From assembly GCF_003217215.1 (NCBI RefSeq), contig NZ_QJTD01000002.1, positions 384,654 through 448,653 of the forward strand: a DNA stretch of 64,000 nucleotides, in the 5' to 3' direction. The position numbers and the translations under genes were made by a program. This DNA is from Winogradskyella epiphytica (GTDB lineage: Bacteria; Bacteroidota; Bacteroidia; Flavobacteriales; Flavobacteriaceae). The notes beneath the pieces are model-generated. The model was not told where the DNA came from. It made no database searches and saw only the letters and a list, made by a program, of their open reading frames with translations. Of the stretch, positions 53,255 through 61,936 are shown piece by piece. The first letter of the stretch is position 1; each line of letters begins with the position of its first letter.

Positions 53255-55147
53255 TTAACCTCTTAACCAAGCTTCTCTTAATGCTTTCTGAGCTTCAGTA
53301 GCATTTGAATCTTCTACAATTGATTCGTCTTCCGCATAAGCTTTGGTTAACGTCGTTTTTATAATTACAGGTTCTCCATTACGTTCTAACTCCATCGTGA
53401 TGTCTTTGCCAGCTTGCCATGTGTACATTCCACCAACTACTTGTTGAGCGTTCATAAGTGATAATTCCGTTCCATCAACTTTCTTAATCACATCGCCTGC
53501 TTGAATGCCTTGTGCTTTCCAAAATGAATTATTTAAAGCCATTTCTGAGAAGAAAATTGTACCTTGTTCTTGATTAGCATCAAAAATAATATTCTGTCCG
53601 CCTGCGAAAATATAATTCGTTTCTACTTGCGTTGTTCCTGTTTTTAGACCAACTAATGCTAAAAACTCATTATAATTAATTGGTACATCACCTTCAACAT
53701 GTGTTCTTAAAAACTCTCCTACACTTGGGTAAGTCATTTCCGTTATTTCAGCAATAAGCTTATCGTCTTCAAAAGGTTTATCTTTTCCGTATTTTGCAGA
53801 TAACTCTTTCATTAAAGATAACATACTTCTATGTCCATCGCTTTCAGAACGCATTAATATGTCAATACACATTCCTATTAATGCTCCTTTCATATACACA
53901 TTATAGTAGTTTGAAGCATAAGGTTCGTCTAAGACATTTTCACTCATTATGGTAAAGCTCATCGCATCGTCTAAACGTTGTGACATTAAGATATTAGACA
54001 TCATTGTATTGTAAAAAGTCTCAGCATCAACCAATCCCTCGTACACTTGAAAATGTTGCGCAAAATACTCAGTTACACCTTCGTACATCCACAAATGCTT
54101 AGAAAACGTTGGTTTGTGATAATCGAAATAATGAACATCTTCAGAATGTACAGAAAGCGGCGTTACAATATGGAAAAATTCATGAGCTACGACATCAATA
54201 ATAGATGCAGCCAAACTTTCTTTAGTCGACGATTCTGGTAAAACCACCACAGTTGATGTATGATGTTCTAAAGCTCCCATTCCTTTTGGAGAAGTTTCAC
54301 TTCCATCGGACAAATACAAGTAAATATCATATCGAGGTGTTGTATTAATATCACCTAAATAAGCTTTTTGAGCTTGCATCATTTTGAAGACCGTCTCTTT
54401 CTGACTTGCTGCTGTATGAATTTTGTTAGGTGAATACACACTTAATACTATTTTGATATCACCAACCATAAACTCTTCGACATCTAGGTCGCCATACATC
54501 ATTGGATTGTCTGTAATATCAAAATAACGTTGTGCAAAATAGCTTGTGACCATGGTTTTACCATCTTCACTTATTGTTGTTCCTTCTTCTTCTAATGCCG
54601 AAGTTCTTACGAAATCTGCAGGAGCCGTTATGTCTACCGCATATTGATTATTCTTTAAAGAATCGAAATAGCCAATAAAACCATGAAGATTTAATACGAA
54701 GTTATCTTCTTCAATATTTGTACCTGCAGGCGAAAATGGTCGCTCACCTCCTATGCCACCTTCAGTTTCTATATCAAAAGTATCATTCACATAATATTCC
54801 AATTTATCTAATCGTGTAGCCTCAGAAATCGTCCATGAGTTATCATCTATTTTGGTTACGCTTAATTCGTTCCCTTCATAATCTATAGCTTTAAAATCAT
54901 CGACATATTTTCCAAAGTCACTAATAGAATAGGTTCCTTGTACAACTCTTGGTAATCTATACGTTACTGTTTCACTTGTAAAACGTCCTGGATTTATAAC
55001 AACAGGCACTCTATCATCTACTACTGCTGTTAAATCTAATGCAGTTTCGATAGGATTGCTCACCGCTAAATCATCAACGTTAACCTTTGCAGCTCCACAA
55101 GCTACCAATAGTGTACTTAATCCAAGAATGGCGATAAATTTTCTCAT
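53255..55147 (-). CDS. M61 family (glycyl aminopeptidase-like) lipoprotein with PDZ domain
   Basis: A 630-residue zinc peptidase. The signal peptide ends in LLVAC with Cys17 as lipid site. The N-terminal beta domain (about 30-230) precedes a catalytic domain with HEFFH (322-326), and a later ECVT-like segment (MYEGVTEYFAQHF) provides the third zinc ligand. A PDZ-like domain occupies about residues 515-600 (GIQAGDVIKKVDGTEL). The ATG at 55147 gives the lipoprotein start. An extension to 55237 would begin outside any plausible signal peptide. A -7-like TAGTTTTG is on the minus strand at 55184-55177. It is divergent from the glycosyltransferase gene. Confidence 0.93.
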   Translation of the reverse strand: MRKFIAILGLSTLLVACGAAKVNVDDLAVSNPIETALDLTAVVDDRVPVVINPGRFTSETVTYRLPRVVQGTYSISDFGKYVDDFKAIDYEGNELSVTKIDDNSWTISEATRLDKLEYYVNDTFDIETEGGIGGERPFSPAGTNIEEDNFVLNLHGFIGYFDSLKNNQYAVDITAPADFVRTSALEEEGTTISEDGKTMVTSYFAQRYFDITDNPMMYGDLDVEEFMVGDIKIVLSVYSPNKIHTAASQKETVFKMMQAQKAYLGDINTTPRYDIYLYLSDGSETSPKGMGALEHHTSTVVVLPESSTKESLAASIIDVVAHEFFHIVTPLSVHSEDVHYFDYHKPTFSKHLWMYEGVTEYFAQHFQVYEGLVDAETFYNTMMSNILMSQRLDDAMSFTIMSENVLDEPYASNYYNVYMKGALIGMCIDILMRSESDGHRSMLSLMKELSAKYGKDKPFEDDKLIAEITEMTYPSVGEFLRTHVEGDVPINYNEFLALVGLKTGTTQVETNYIFAGGQNIIFDANQEQGTIFFSEMALNNSFWKAQGIQAGDVIKKVDGTELSLMNAQQVVGGMYTWQAGKDITMELERNGEPVIIKTTLTKAYAEDESIVEDSNATEAQKALREAWLRG

Positions 55148-55176
55148 GTTTAAATGTTTGTTTTTTACTTGACGAA

Positions 55177-55184
55177 CAAAACTA
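55177..55184 (-). promoter_or_regulatory. Putative -7 element of the M61 gene
   Basis: TAGTTTTG on the minus strand matches TAnnTTTG and predicts a start near 55170, about 23 bases before the ATG at 55147. No exact -33 box was found. Confidence 0.45.
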
Positions 55185-55230
55185 CAATCTGTTACTATTA
55201 AATACCTAAAGGTTTTGTTAAATTCGCAGC

Positions 55231-56238
55231 ATGTCAAAAGCCTTAGTAAGCATAATCACACCCTTCAAAAATACAGAAGCCTTTATAGCCGACTGTATGG
55301 AGTCTATTCTCGCGCAAACTCATAGCAATTGGGAAGCTATTTTTATAGATGATTCCTCTAGCGATGATTCTTTTAATATTGTTAAATCTTATGTTGAAAA
55401 GGATGCACGAATTAAACTTTATAAGAACAAAGGTCAAGGTATTATATCAGCACTTCAAACAGCTTATTCGTACAGTAATGGGGAATATATTACGCGTATG
55501 GACAGTGATGATTTAATGGTTTCAAATCGACTTGAAGTAATGCTGAATTCTCTTGAAACTTATGGCAAAAAACACCTTGCAGTCGGCCAAGTAAAGTACT
55601 TTAGAGCCGATGGCGTAAGTGATGGTTATGCCAAATACGAAAAATGGATAAATCGTTTGACTAAAACCGGAGATAACTATTTAGAAATTTATAAAGAATG
55701 TGTAATCCCATCCCCTTGCTGGATGATTCATCGTGATGATTTTGAAGCTTGTGAAGGATTCAGCCCAAACCGTTATCCTGAAGATTACGACCTAACATTC
55801 CGCTTTTATAAAGCAGGATATAAGTGCATTCCTTGCGATACTGTTTTACTTCATTGGAGAGATTACAGCTCGCGTACTTCAAGAACTCATGAGCATTATG
55901 CGCAGAATACTTTTTTAGATCTTAAGGTGCATTATTTTTTAGATTTAAATTACGATTCCTCACGTCCATTAACCATTTGGGGAGCTGGAACAAAAGGAAA
56001 GACAATCGCAAAACTTCTTTTACACGAAGAAATTCCATTTTACTGGATATGCGATAATCCAAAAAAAATAGGAAAACATATATATGGTCAAGAGTTGTTT
56101 AACTTTGATTATTTAGGAGAGTTAAATCAGCCTCAAAGTATAGTCTCTGTAGCCAATGCTGAAGCTCAAAAAGAAATTAAACAGTATTTTGAAACACAAA
56201 ATATGCAATCGATGATTGATTATTTCTTTTTCTGTTAA
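55231..56238 (+). CDS. Family 2 glycosyltransferase with C-terminal Rossmann-like domain
   Basis: A 335-residue protein. The N-terminal GT-A domain has SIITPFKNTEAFIADCMESI, the metal/nucleotide motif DSDD (91-94) and PEDYDL (183-188), typical of GT2 enzymes that add sugars to surface glycans or lipid carriers. From about 245 a second small domain begins with TIWGAGTKGKTIAKLLL, a glycine-rich nucleotide-binding turn, then FYWICDNPKKIGKHIYG. Its function is unknown. The ATG is close to a TTAAATTCGC sequence that could serve as a promoter, so the transcript might be nearly leaderless. No other glycan genes are adjacent. Confidence 0.9.
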   Translation: MSKALVSIITPFKNTEAFIADCMESILAQTHSNWEAIFIDDSSSDDSFNIVKSYVEKDARIKLYKNKGQGIISALQTAYSYSNGEYITRMDSDDLMVSNRLEVMLNSLETYGKKHLAVGQVKYFRADGVSDGYAKYEKWINRLTKTGDNYLEIYKECVIPSPCWMIHRDDFEACEGFSPNRYPEDYDLTFRFYKAGYKCIPCDTVLLHWRDYSSRTSRTHEHYAQNTFLDLKVHYFLDLNYDSSRPLTIWGAGTKGKTIAKLLLHEEIPFYWICDNPKKIGKHIYGQELFNFDYLGELNQPQSIVSVANAEAQKEIKQYFETQNMQSMIDYFFFC

Positions 56239-56424
56239 AATTCTCAAAACCGAAACGAACTAATGACATTGTATTCTATATATTTGAAGCTATTAAGTTT
56301 AATATAGAACCTCATGTCTAATTAAGCGAAGACGAAATGCTTTAATCTTACGAATAAAATGATTTTCGACTTGGCTTAAACGAATATATTCATAAAGTTT
56401 TAAATAATAAACCCAATCACAGCA

Positions 56425-58350
56425 ATGCAGTTTAAACATCCGGAATTTCTTTATGCGCTCTTTTTGCTGGTTATTCCAATTTTAATCCACTTATTTCAAC
56501 TGCGCCGTTTTCAAAAAGTAGAGTTTACAAATGTTAAGTTTTTAAAATCTGTAAAACTTCAAACTCGTAAAAGTTCTCAAATTAAAAAGTGGCTAACGCT
56601 TTTAACGCGAATGCTGTTGTTAGCCTGTGTTATAATTGCTTTTGCTCAACCTTTCATCCCTAAAACTTCAAATTTTAACGAAGCTCAAGAAACGGTTCTT
56701 TATTTAGACAATTCCTTTAGTATGCAAGCGAAAGGCAGCAATGGCACATTGCTAAACGAAGCTATTCAGGACATCATTAACACGTTGCCTGAGGATGAAA
56801 CCATCAGTTTGTTTACAAATGACAAAACCTTTAGAAACTCGACGGTAAAGGCGCTAAAAAATGAACTAATTCAATTATCACATTCACCAACCCAACTCAA
56901 TTACGAGGCTGTTTTTTTAAAGGGAAAACAACTGTTTTCTAATCAAGGCTCCGCTACGCGAAATTTAGTTTTGGTTTCAGATTTTCAACAAAATGAAAGT
57001 CCATTAAATTTTCAGGCAGATAGTACTCTACAACTAAATTTGGTTCAACCGAAATCTTCAATGCTTTCTAATATTAGCATTGATAGTTTATATGTGTCCA
57101 GCTCAACAGCTGAAACCTTAGAGCTTAACGTAAAATTATCAAACCAAGGAGAGCCCATTGAAAATGTTTCTATTTCATTATTTAATAATGATGAATTAGT
57201 AACTAAAAGTGCTATTGATATTGACGAAGAATCGCAAACTACATTTACAATTTCCAGTACTGAGGAGATCAATGGAAAATTAATGATTGATGATGATGGT
57301 TTACAATATGACAACGTTTTTTATTTCAATATTAATTCGAAACCAAATATTAAAGTTCTCGCAATAAATGAACATGCTGATGATTCATATTTAAAACGAA
57401 TCTATACCGAAGATGAATTCGACTATAAAGGTTTTAAACTTAATGAGCTTAATTTTAATTTAATCCCAGAGCAAAATCTCATCATTCTAAATGAATTGGG
57501 TCTTATTACCGACGCTCTAAGAACAGCATTACTTGCATTTAAATCTGATGGAGGTCATATTCTAATAATTCCTTCGAGTCAATCCGATTTAAACACCTAT
57601 AATCGATTATTTCAAGACTTACAATTAAATACTTATACGAATCAAAATACCAATGAAAAACGCGTCACAAGCATTAACTATGAACATCCGCTATTAGAAA
57701 ATGCATTCTATTCTAAAGTGACTAATTTTCAATACCCAAAAGTTACGACGTCCTATCAGTTTTCATCAAATGCGAATGCGGTATTATCTTATGAAGACGG
57801 CTCTCCTTTTATAATAGGAACGGCCAATGTTTACGTGTTTTCTTCAGCTTTAAACTCTGATAATTCCAACTTTAAAAATTCACAACTAATAGTTCCTGTG
57901 CTATATAATATGGGGTTACAAAGTTTAAAGCTTCCTCAATTATATTATACGATTGGGCAACCTAATTCTATTGCCATTCAAACGTCTATTGGTCAAGACG
58001 ATATTTTAACTCTAGATACTGAAGAAACTTCTGTGATACCACTTCAAAAAACATATAGCAAATCTGTGGTTTTAGAAACAAATGATTTTCCTAGCGTTGC
58101 AGGAATACTCAATGTAAAAAACAAAGAAACTGTATTGCAGAATTTAAGTTTTAACTACAATAGATCGGAAAGCAACCTCAAGTATCATGATTTAAGCAGC
58201 TTAAAAAATACGAGTGTAGAATCTAGTTTAGAAACAACTATAAACGCTATAAAAAGTAACACAAATGTTAATGCCTTATGGAAATGGTTTGTTATTTTTG
58301 CACTAGCATTTTTAATAATTGAAATGTTACTCCTAAAATATCTTAAATGA
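56425..58350 (+). CDS. BatA domain protein with VWA-like region
   Basis: A 641-residue membrane protein. The first 30 residues (FLYALFLLVIPILIHLFQLRR) are the first segment of the N-terminal double-membrane BatA domain, and a second segment is near 58-76. A von Willebrand A-like domain begins with LYLDNSFSM, giving DxSxS (Asp95, Ser97, Ser99). A final membrane helix (about 618-638) ends in a short basic tail. BatA-like proteins occur in aerotolerance-type operons of Bacteroidota, and the role of this long form is not settled. Its stop overlaps the dihydroorotase-like start (ATGA). Confidence 0.87.
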   Translation: MQFKHPEFLYALFLLVIPILIHLFQLRRFQKVEFTNVKFLKSVKLQTRKSSQIKKWLTLLTRMLLLACVIIAFAQPFIPKTSNFNEAQETVLYLDNSFSMQAKGSNGTLLNEAIQDIINTLPEDETISLFTNDKTFRNSTVKALKNELIQLSHSPTQLNYEAVFLKGKQLFSNQGSATRNLVLVSDFQQNESPLNFQADSTLQLNLVQPKSSMLSNISIDSLYVSSSTAETLELNVKLSNQGEPIENVSISLFNNDELVTKSAIDIDEESQTTFTISSTEEINGKLMIDDDGLQYDNVFYFNINSKPNIKVLAINEHADDSYLKRIYTEDEFDYKGFKLNELNFNLIPEQNLIILNELGLITDALRTALLAFKSDGGHILIIPSSQSDLNTYNRLFQDLQLNTYTNQNTNEKRVTSINYEHPLLENAFYSKVTNFQYPKVTTSYQFSSNANAVLSYEDGSPFIIGTANVYVFSSALNSDNSNFKNSQLIVPVLYNMGLQSLKLPQLYYTIGQPNSIAIQTSIGQDDILTLDTEETSVIPLQKTYSKSVVLETNDFPSVAGILNVKNKETVLQNLSFNYNRSESNLKYHDLSSLKNTSVESSLETTINAIKSNTNVNALWKWFVIFALAFLIIEMLLLKYLK

Positions 58351-59600
58351 ACGCACTCATAAAATCTGCAACCATAGTTGATTCTAAAAGTGATTTTCAC
58401 AATGAAACGGTTGATATTTTAATTGAAAAAGGTCGTATTTCTAAGATCGCCAAGAACATTCCCAACTCTCAAAATTTTAAAGAAATTAAGTTAGACAATT
58501 TACATGTCTCTCAAGGTTGGTTTGATAGCAGTGTCTCTTTTGGAGAACCTGGATACGAAGAACGCGAAACCATTTCTAACGGTCTAAAAACAGCAGCCTA
58601 TTCTGGTTTTACAGCTGTAGCACTTAATTCTAACTCTAATCCTGTAATTGACAGCTATGCCGATATTACTTTTGTTAAATCTAAAGCTCAAAATAATGGG
58701 GTAAGTCTCTATCCTATTGGCGCTTTAACACACTTAAGTAATGGCGAAGATTTAGCTGAGTTATATGATATGTCTAGCGCAGGTGCTGTGGCGTTTTACG
58801 ATTATCAAAAACCAATTTCGAATCCGAATCTGATGAAAATAGCTTTGCAATATGCAAGTAATTTTGATGGATTGGTTTTTTCGTTTCCACAAGAATCTAA
58901 AATTTCAGGATTGGGTGTAGCTAATGAACATATCAATAGTACCAAACTAGGTTTAAAAGGAAATCCTGCTTTAGCCGAAGAATTACAAGTAGCAAGAGAT
59001 TTATTTTTATTAGAATATACCGAAGGAAAACTACATATTCCAACCATTTCAACAGCAAAGTCTGTAGAGTTAATTAGAGCTGCAAAAGCGAAGAAACTCA
59101 ATGTAACTTGCAGTGTAGCTATTCATAATTTAGTATTTACAGATGATGTTTTACAGGAATTTGATACGAATTATAAAGTGCTACCACCTTTAAGAACAAC
59201 ATCTGATTGTGAGGCTTTAATTGAAGGGTTGAAGGATGGAACTATAGACATGGTAACCACAGATCATAATCCTATCGATATTGAGGGAAAAAAAATAGAA
59301 TTCGATTATGCTAAATACGGGACTATTGGATTGGAATCGGCATTTGGAGCTTTACAAACACTATTTACTACCAAGAAAACCATTAGCCTATTAACTCAAG
59401 GCAAATCACGATTTGGAATTGCAGAATCTTCTATTAATGAAGGTGAAGTAGCAAATTTAAGTTTATTCAATCCAGACTCTAGCTATACGTTTGAAACTGA
59501 ACATATATCATCAAAATCAAAGAATAGTGCCTTTTTAGGAATGACATTAAAAGGTAAAACCTATGGCATTGTAGCTAATAACAAAATTATTTTACGATAA
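58347..59600 (+). CDS. Dihydroorotase homologue lacking the HxHxR metal motif
   Basis: A 417-residue amidohydrolase-fold protein related to dihydroorotase, which closes the pyrimidine ring in UMP synthesis. The overall order of conserved blocks is kept (GEPGYEERETISNGLKTAAYSGFTAV, LTHLSNGEDLAELYDM, TTDHNPIDIEGKK). However, at the site where active enzymes have DxHxHxR the sequence is DSSVSFG, so Ser62, Ser64 and Gly66 replace His, His and Arg. The DHAPH-like block reads DHNPID, and HH of PHH-like blocks reads HN. Catalysis seems unlikely. It may be a non-catalytic partner, as known for one form in Pseudomonas. It overlaps batA by four bases and the next gene by one. Confidence 0.85.
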   Translation: MNALIKSATIVDSKSDFHNETVDILIEKGRISKIAKNIPNSQNFKEIKLDNLHVSQGWFDSSVSFGEPGYEERETISNGLKTAAYSGFTAVALNSNSNPVIDSYADITFVKSKAQNNGVSLYPIGALTHLSNGEDLAELYDMSSAGAVAFYDYQKPISNPNLMKIALQYASNFDGLVFSFPQESKISGLGVANEHINSTKLGLKGNPALAEELQVARDLFLLEYTEGKLHIPTISTAKSVELIRAAKAKKLNVTCSVAIHNLVFTDDVLQEFDTNYKVLPPLRTTSDCEALIEGLKDGTIDMVTTDHNPIDIEGKKIEFDYAKYGTIGLESAFGALQTLFTTKKTISLLTQGKSRFGIAESSINEGEVANLSLFNPDSSYTFETEHISSKSKNSAFLGMTLKGKTYGIVANNKIILR

Positions 59601-59932
59601 TGAATAATAAAACTGTTGAAGAAGGAAAGACTTTAGCCTTAGTCGCTTACTTGACCTTATTAGGAACTTTAATTTCCTTTTTCATGAATCAAGAAAAGCG
59701 TAATCCTTTCACTTCTTTTCATATCAGACAAGGTTTAGGTCTAGGTTTAACTTATATTCTATTAGGTTTTCTCGTAAGCAGTTTTGATAGCTTTGTGATA
59801 AGCATGTCCTTTTGGTTATTTTTTGCCGTCTTATATATTTATGGCATCTTTGGCGCTATCACAGGGAAATTGAATAAAATTCCTTTGCTTGGTGACTTTT
59901 TTCAAAATTTCTTTAAACCTATTGGCCAATAA
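59600..59932 (+). CDS. Small membrane protein, DUF4870-like
   Basis: A 110-residue protein with three hydrophobic segments (LALVAYLTLLGTLISFF, LGLGLTYILLGFLVS and FWLFFAVLYIYGIFGAI) and a conserved-looking NPFTSFHIRQG between the first two, which resembles DUF4870/Tic20-like small membrane proteins. Function is unknown. Its ATG overlaps the stop of the dihydroorotase-like gene (TAATG), and the esterase gene starts two bases after its stop, so it is part of a tight operon. Confidence 0.8.
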   Translation: MNNKTVEEGKTLALVAYLTLLGTLISFFMNQEKRNPFTSFHIRQGLGLGLTYILLGFLVSSFDSFVISMSFWLFFAVLYIYGIFGAITGKLNKIPLLGDFFQNFFKPIGQ

Positions 59933-59934
59933 TT

Positions 59935-60579
59935 ATGTCGAAACTACATTATATCACAAGACCTTCTTCACTAAAGGAAAATGCACCACTACTTATCATG
60001 TGCCATGGATATGGTAGTGATGAAAACGACCTATTTTCTTTTGCTTCAGAATTGCCAGAAGAATTATTTATCGTGTCTTTAAGAGCTCCTTACGCTATGC
60101 AACCTTATGGAAACGCATGGTATGCCATTAATTTTGATGCAGATAAAGGAAAATGGAGTGATAATGAACAAGCGAAACAATCTGTAACGTTAATTTCAGA
60201 CTTTATTGATTACGCTTGTAAAACTTATGATGTAGACTCAAACAATGTGACTCTATTAGGTTTTAGTCAAGGCACAATTTTAAGTTACTCAGTAGCATTA
60301 AATTTTCCATCTAAAGTTAAAAACATCATCGCACTAAGCGGTTATATTAATGAAGACATACTGCCAGAGACGATCGAAAAAGGTGATGTCGCTCATCTTA
60401 ATTTTTTCTGTTCGCATGGTTCTGTAGACCAAGTTATTCCTGTTGATTGGGCAAGGAAAGCGCCTGTGTTTTTAGAAAAATTAGGTATCAATTATAGCTA
60501 TTCAGAATATCCGGTTGGCCATGGTGTTGCACCTCAAAACTTTTATGATTTAAAAACTTGGTTAGAAAGTTATATCTAA
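59935..60579 (+). CDS. Alpha/beta hydrolase, phospholipase/carboxylesterase type
   Basis: A 214-residue esterase of the LysoPLA2/acyl-protein-thioesterase-like family. MCHGYGSDENDL gives the oxyanion region, GFSQG holds the nucleophile Ser111, and the triad Asp and His are in SVDQVIPV and PVGHGVAP. It hydrolyses short acyl esters and probably acts in the cytoplasm, since there is no signal peptide. It ends the operon that begins with batA. Its last four bases overlap the 3' end of the convergent hypothetical gene, leaving no room for a terminator. Confidence 0.92.
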   Translation: MSKLHYITRPSSLKENAPLLIMCHGYGSDENDLFSFASELPEELFIVSLRAPYAMQPYGNAWYAINFDADKGKWSDNEQAKQSVTLISDFIDYACKTYDVDSNNVTLLGFSQGTILSYSVALNFPSKVKNIIALSGYINEDILPETIEKGDVAHLNFFCSHGSVDQVIPVDWARKAPVFLEKLGINYSYSEYPVGHGVAPQNFYDLKTWLESYI

Positions 60580-61082
60580 TTCACATTCGGATATAATAGG
60601 TGTTCCACTAACTTGTAATTAACTTTATTGTCTTTGTCAATGGTGTACATCACAAAAATTTCACCCCAAAACTGACCGTCTGTAAAATTTGCTATTATCC
60701 ATCTGTGATTTAAAACTCGCACTTTATTAATTAAAAGTTTATTATCGGTCATAGATACATAAGGTACTATAGGATGTTCATCGCCTTCATAATTATTCAT
60801 GGCATAAACACCATCAATTACTGCCGGAATTAATTCATCCGTATCGTAACCTCGAGCTTCAAAATAGTTTTGCGCATCTTCATTTCCATCTATGTTGAAA
60901 TAGTTTAATTCAAAGTTTTTATCCTGTAATTCTTTTATAGTCTCTTTAAATTCAGATTTTTGTGATTTTAAAGTCACAATATCTTTTTCGTATAAATCGA
61001 TGATACTTTTTGAATTCACGTATTGAAATATGATTAACAATACTGAAAAAATAAACAAGTATATAAAAATTCTATTCTTCAT
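60576..61082 (-). CDS. Conserved hypothetical membrane-anchored protein
   Basis: A 168-residue protein with one N-terminal membrane segment (IFIYLFIFSVLLIIFQYV), then a short coiled-coil-like stretch (YEKDIVTLKSQKSEFKETIKELQDK) and a compact C-terminal domain with INKVRVLNHRWIIANFTDGQFWGEIFVMY. No catalytic motif is visible. The start is an ATG two bases after the MBL-fold gene on the same strand, so they are co-transcribed. Its own 3' end overlaps the esterase gene by four bases. Function is unknown. Confidence 0.8.
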   Translation of the reverse strand: MKNRIFIYLFIFSVLLIIFQYVNSKSIIDLYEKDIVTLKSQKSEFKETIKELQDKNFELNYFNIDGNEDAQNYFEARGYDTDELIPAVIDGVYAMNNYEGDEHPIVPYVSMTDNKLLINKVRVLNHRWIIANFTDGQFWGEIFVMYTIDKDNKVNYKLVEHLLYPNVN

Positions 61083-61084
61083 AT

Positions 61085-61846
61085 TTATATCGTAATTTGA
61101 AGGTTATCGTAAGCTAAAAAAACGTTTTCTGGTAATTCTTTCTGAACCTCATCATGGAAACCCATATGATGACTAATATGAGTTAAGTAGGCTTGTCTAG
61201 GTTTCACTCTCTCAATGAGTTCTAAAGCTTCCTCTAAATTGAAATGCGCCATATGTGGTTCTTTTCGTAAAGCATTCACCACTAAAACTTCTAAATTGTG
61301 AAGTTTATCAATTTCGGCCTCTTCTATAGTTTTCATATCTGTTAGGTAGGCAAAATCACGAAAACGATATCCAAATACCTGAAGTTTATAATGCCAACCA
61401 TTAATAGGTATAACATTCAAATTTCCAGCTATAAAAGGTTCATTCTTTATTTCGGTCTTAGTAACACTCGGCACTCCAGGGTATTTCTTTCCAGTAGTAA
61501 ATATATAATCGAAACGCCTTTCTAAAGCCTTAAATACGCGTTCATGTGCATACAGAGGAATATCACCTTGTCTAAAGAAAAAAGGCCTTATGTCGTCTAA
61601 TCCCATGGTGTGATCTGCATGTTCATGGGTAAAAATAATACCGTCGATTCTTGAAACTTTTGCGTTCAGCATTTGTTGCCTAAAATCTGGGCCACAATCA
61701 ATGACATAAGTATAATTGTCCCACTCAACAAGAACAGAAACACGAAGTCGTTTATCCTTTTGATTTTCACTTAAACACACAGGGTGATCGCTACCTATTA
61801 TGGGGATGCCCTGCGATGTTCCAGTACCTAAAAATGTAATTTTCAA
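61085..61846 (-). CDS. MBL-fold metallohydrolase, PhnP-like
   Basis: A 253-residue beta-lactamase-fold hydrolase. The metal-binding motif HEHADH is at residues 74-79, with THISHH near the C-terminus and an IDCGPDFRQQML segment. The opening MKITFLGTGTSQGIPIIGSDH matches the PhnP/YcbJ-like family of cyclic phosphodiesterases. The substrate is not known. It is cytoplasmic by prediction. It shares a transcript with the membrane-anchored hypothetical downstream and is divergent from the 484-residue conserved gene. Confidence 0.92.
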   Translation of the reverse strand: MKITFLGTGTSQGIPIIGSDHPVCLSENQKDKRLRVSVLVEWDNYTYVIDCGPDFRQQMLNAKVSRIDGIIFTHEHADHTMGLDDIRPFFFRQGDIPLYAHERVFKALERRFDYIFTTGKKYPGVPSVTKTEIKNEPFIAGNLNVIPINGWHYKLQVFGYRFRDFAYLTDMKTIEEAEIDKLHNLEVLVVNALRKEPHMAHFNLEEALELIERVKPRQAYLTHISHHMGFHDEVQKELPENVFLAYDNLQITI

Positions 61847-61881
61847 TCCTAATGAGTTTGAAACAAAAATAAGGTTATTTT

Positions 61882-61911
61882 TTTGTTTACAATAGTAAAA
61901 GAGTACCTTTG
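61882..61911 (+). promoter_or_regulatory. Strong Bacteroidota promoter of the 484-residue conserved gene
   Basis: TTTG (61882-61885), 18 bases, TACCTTTG (61904-61911) followed by C. Both boxes match the consensus exactly and at the right distance. The predicted start is near 61917, about 20 bases before the ATG at 61937, which excludes initiation at the in-frame TTG at 61883. Confidence 0.8.
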
Positions 61912-61936
61912 CTTTTACGATTCAAACCCAATTTCT

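Noticed and set aside
61883-61936. Longer N-terminus for the 484-residue gene starting at TTG 61883
   Set aside because: The added codons overlap the -33 and -7 boxes of an excellent promoter, and transcription would start downstream of that TTG.
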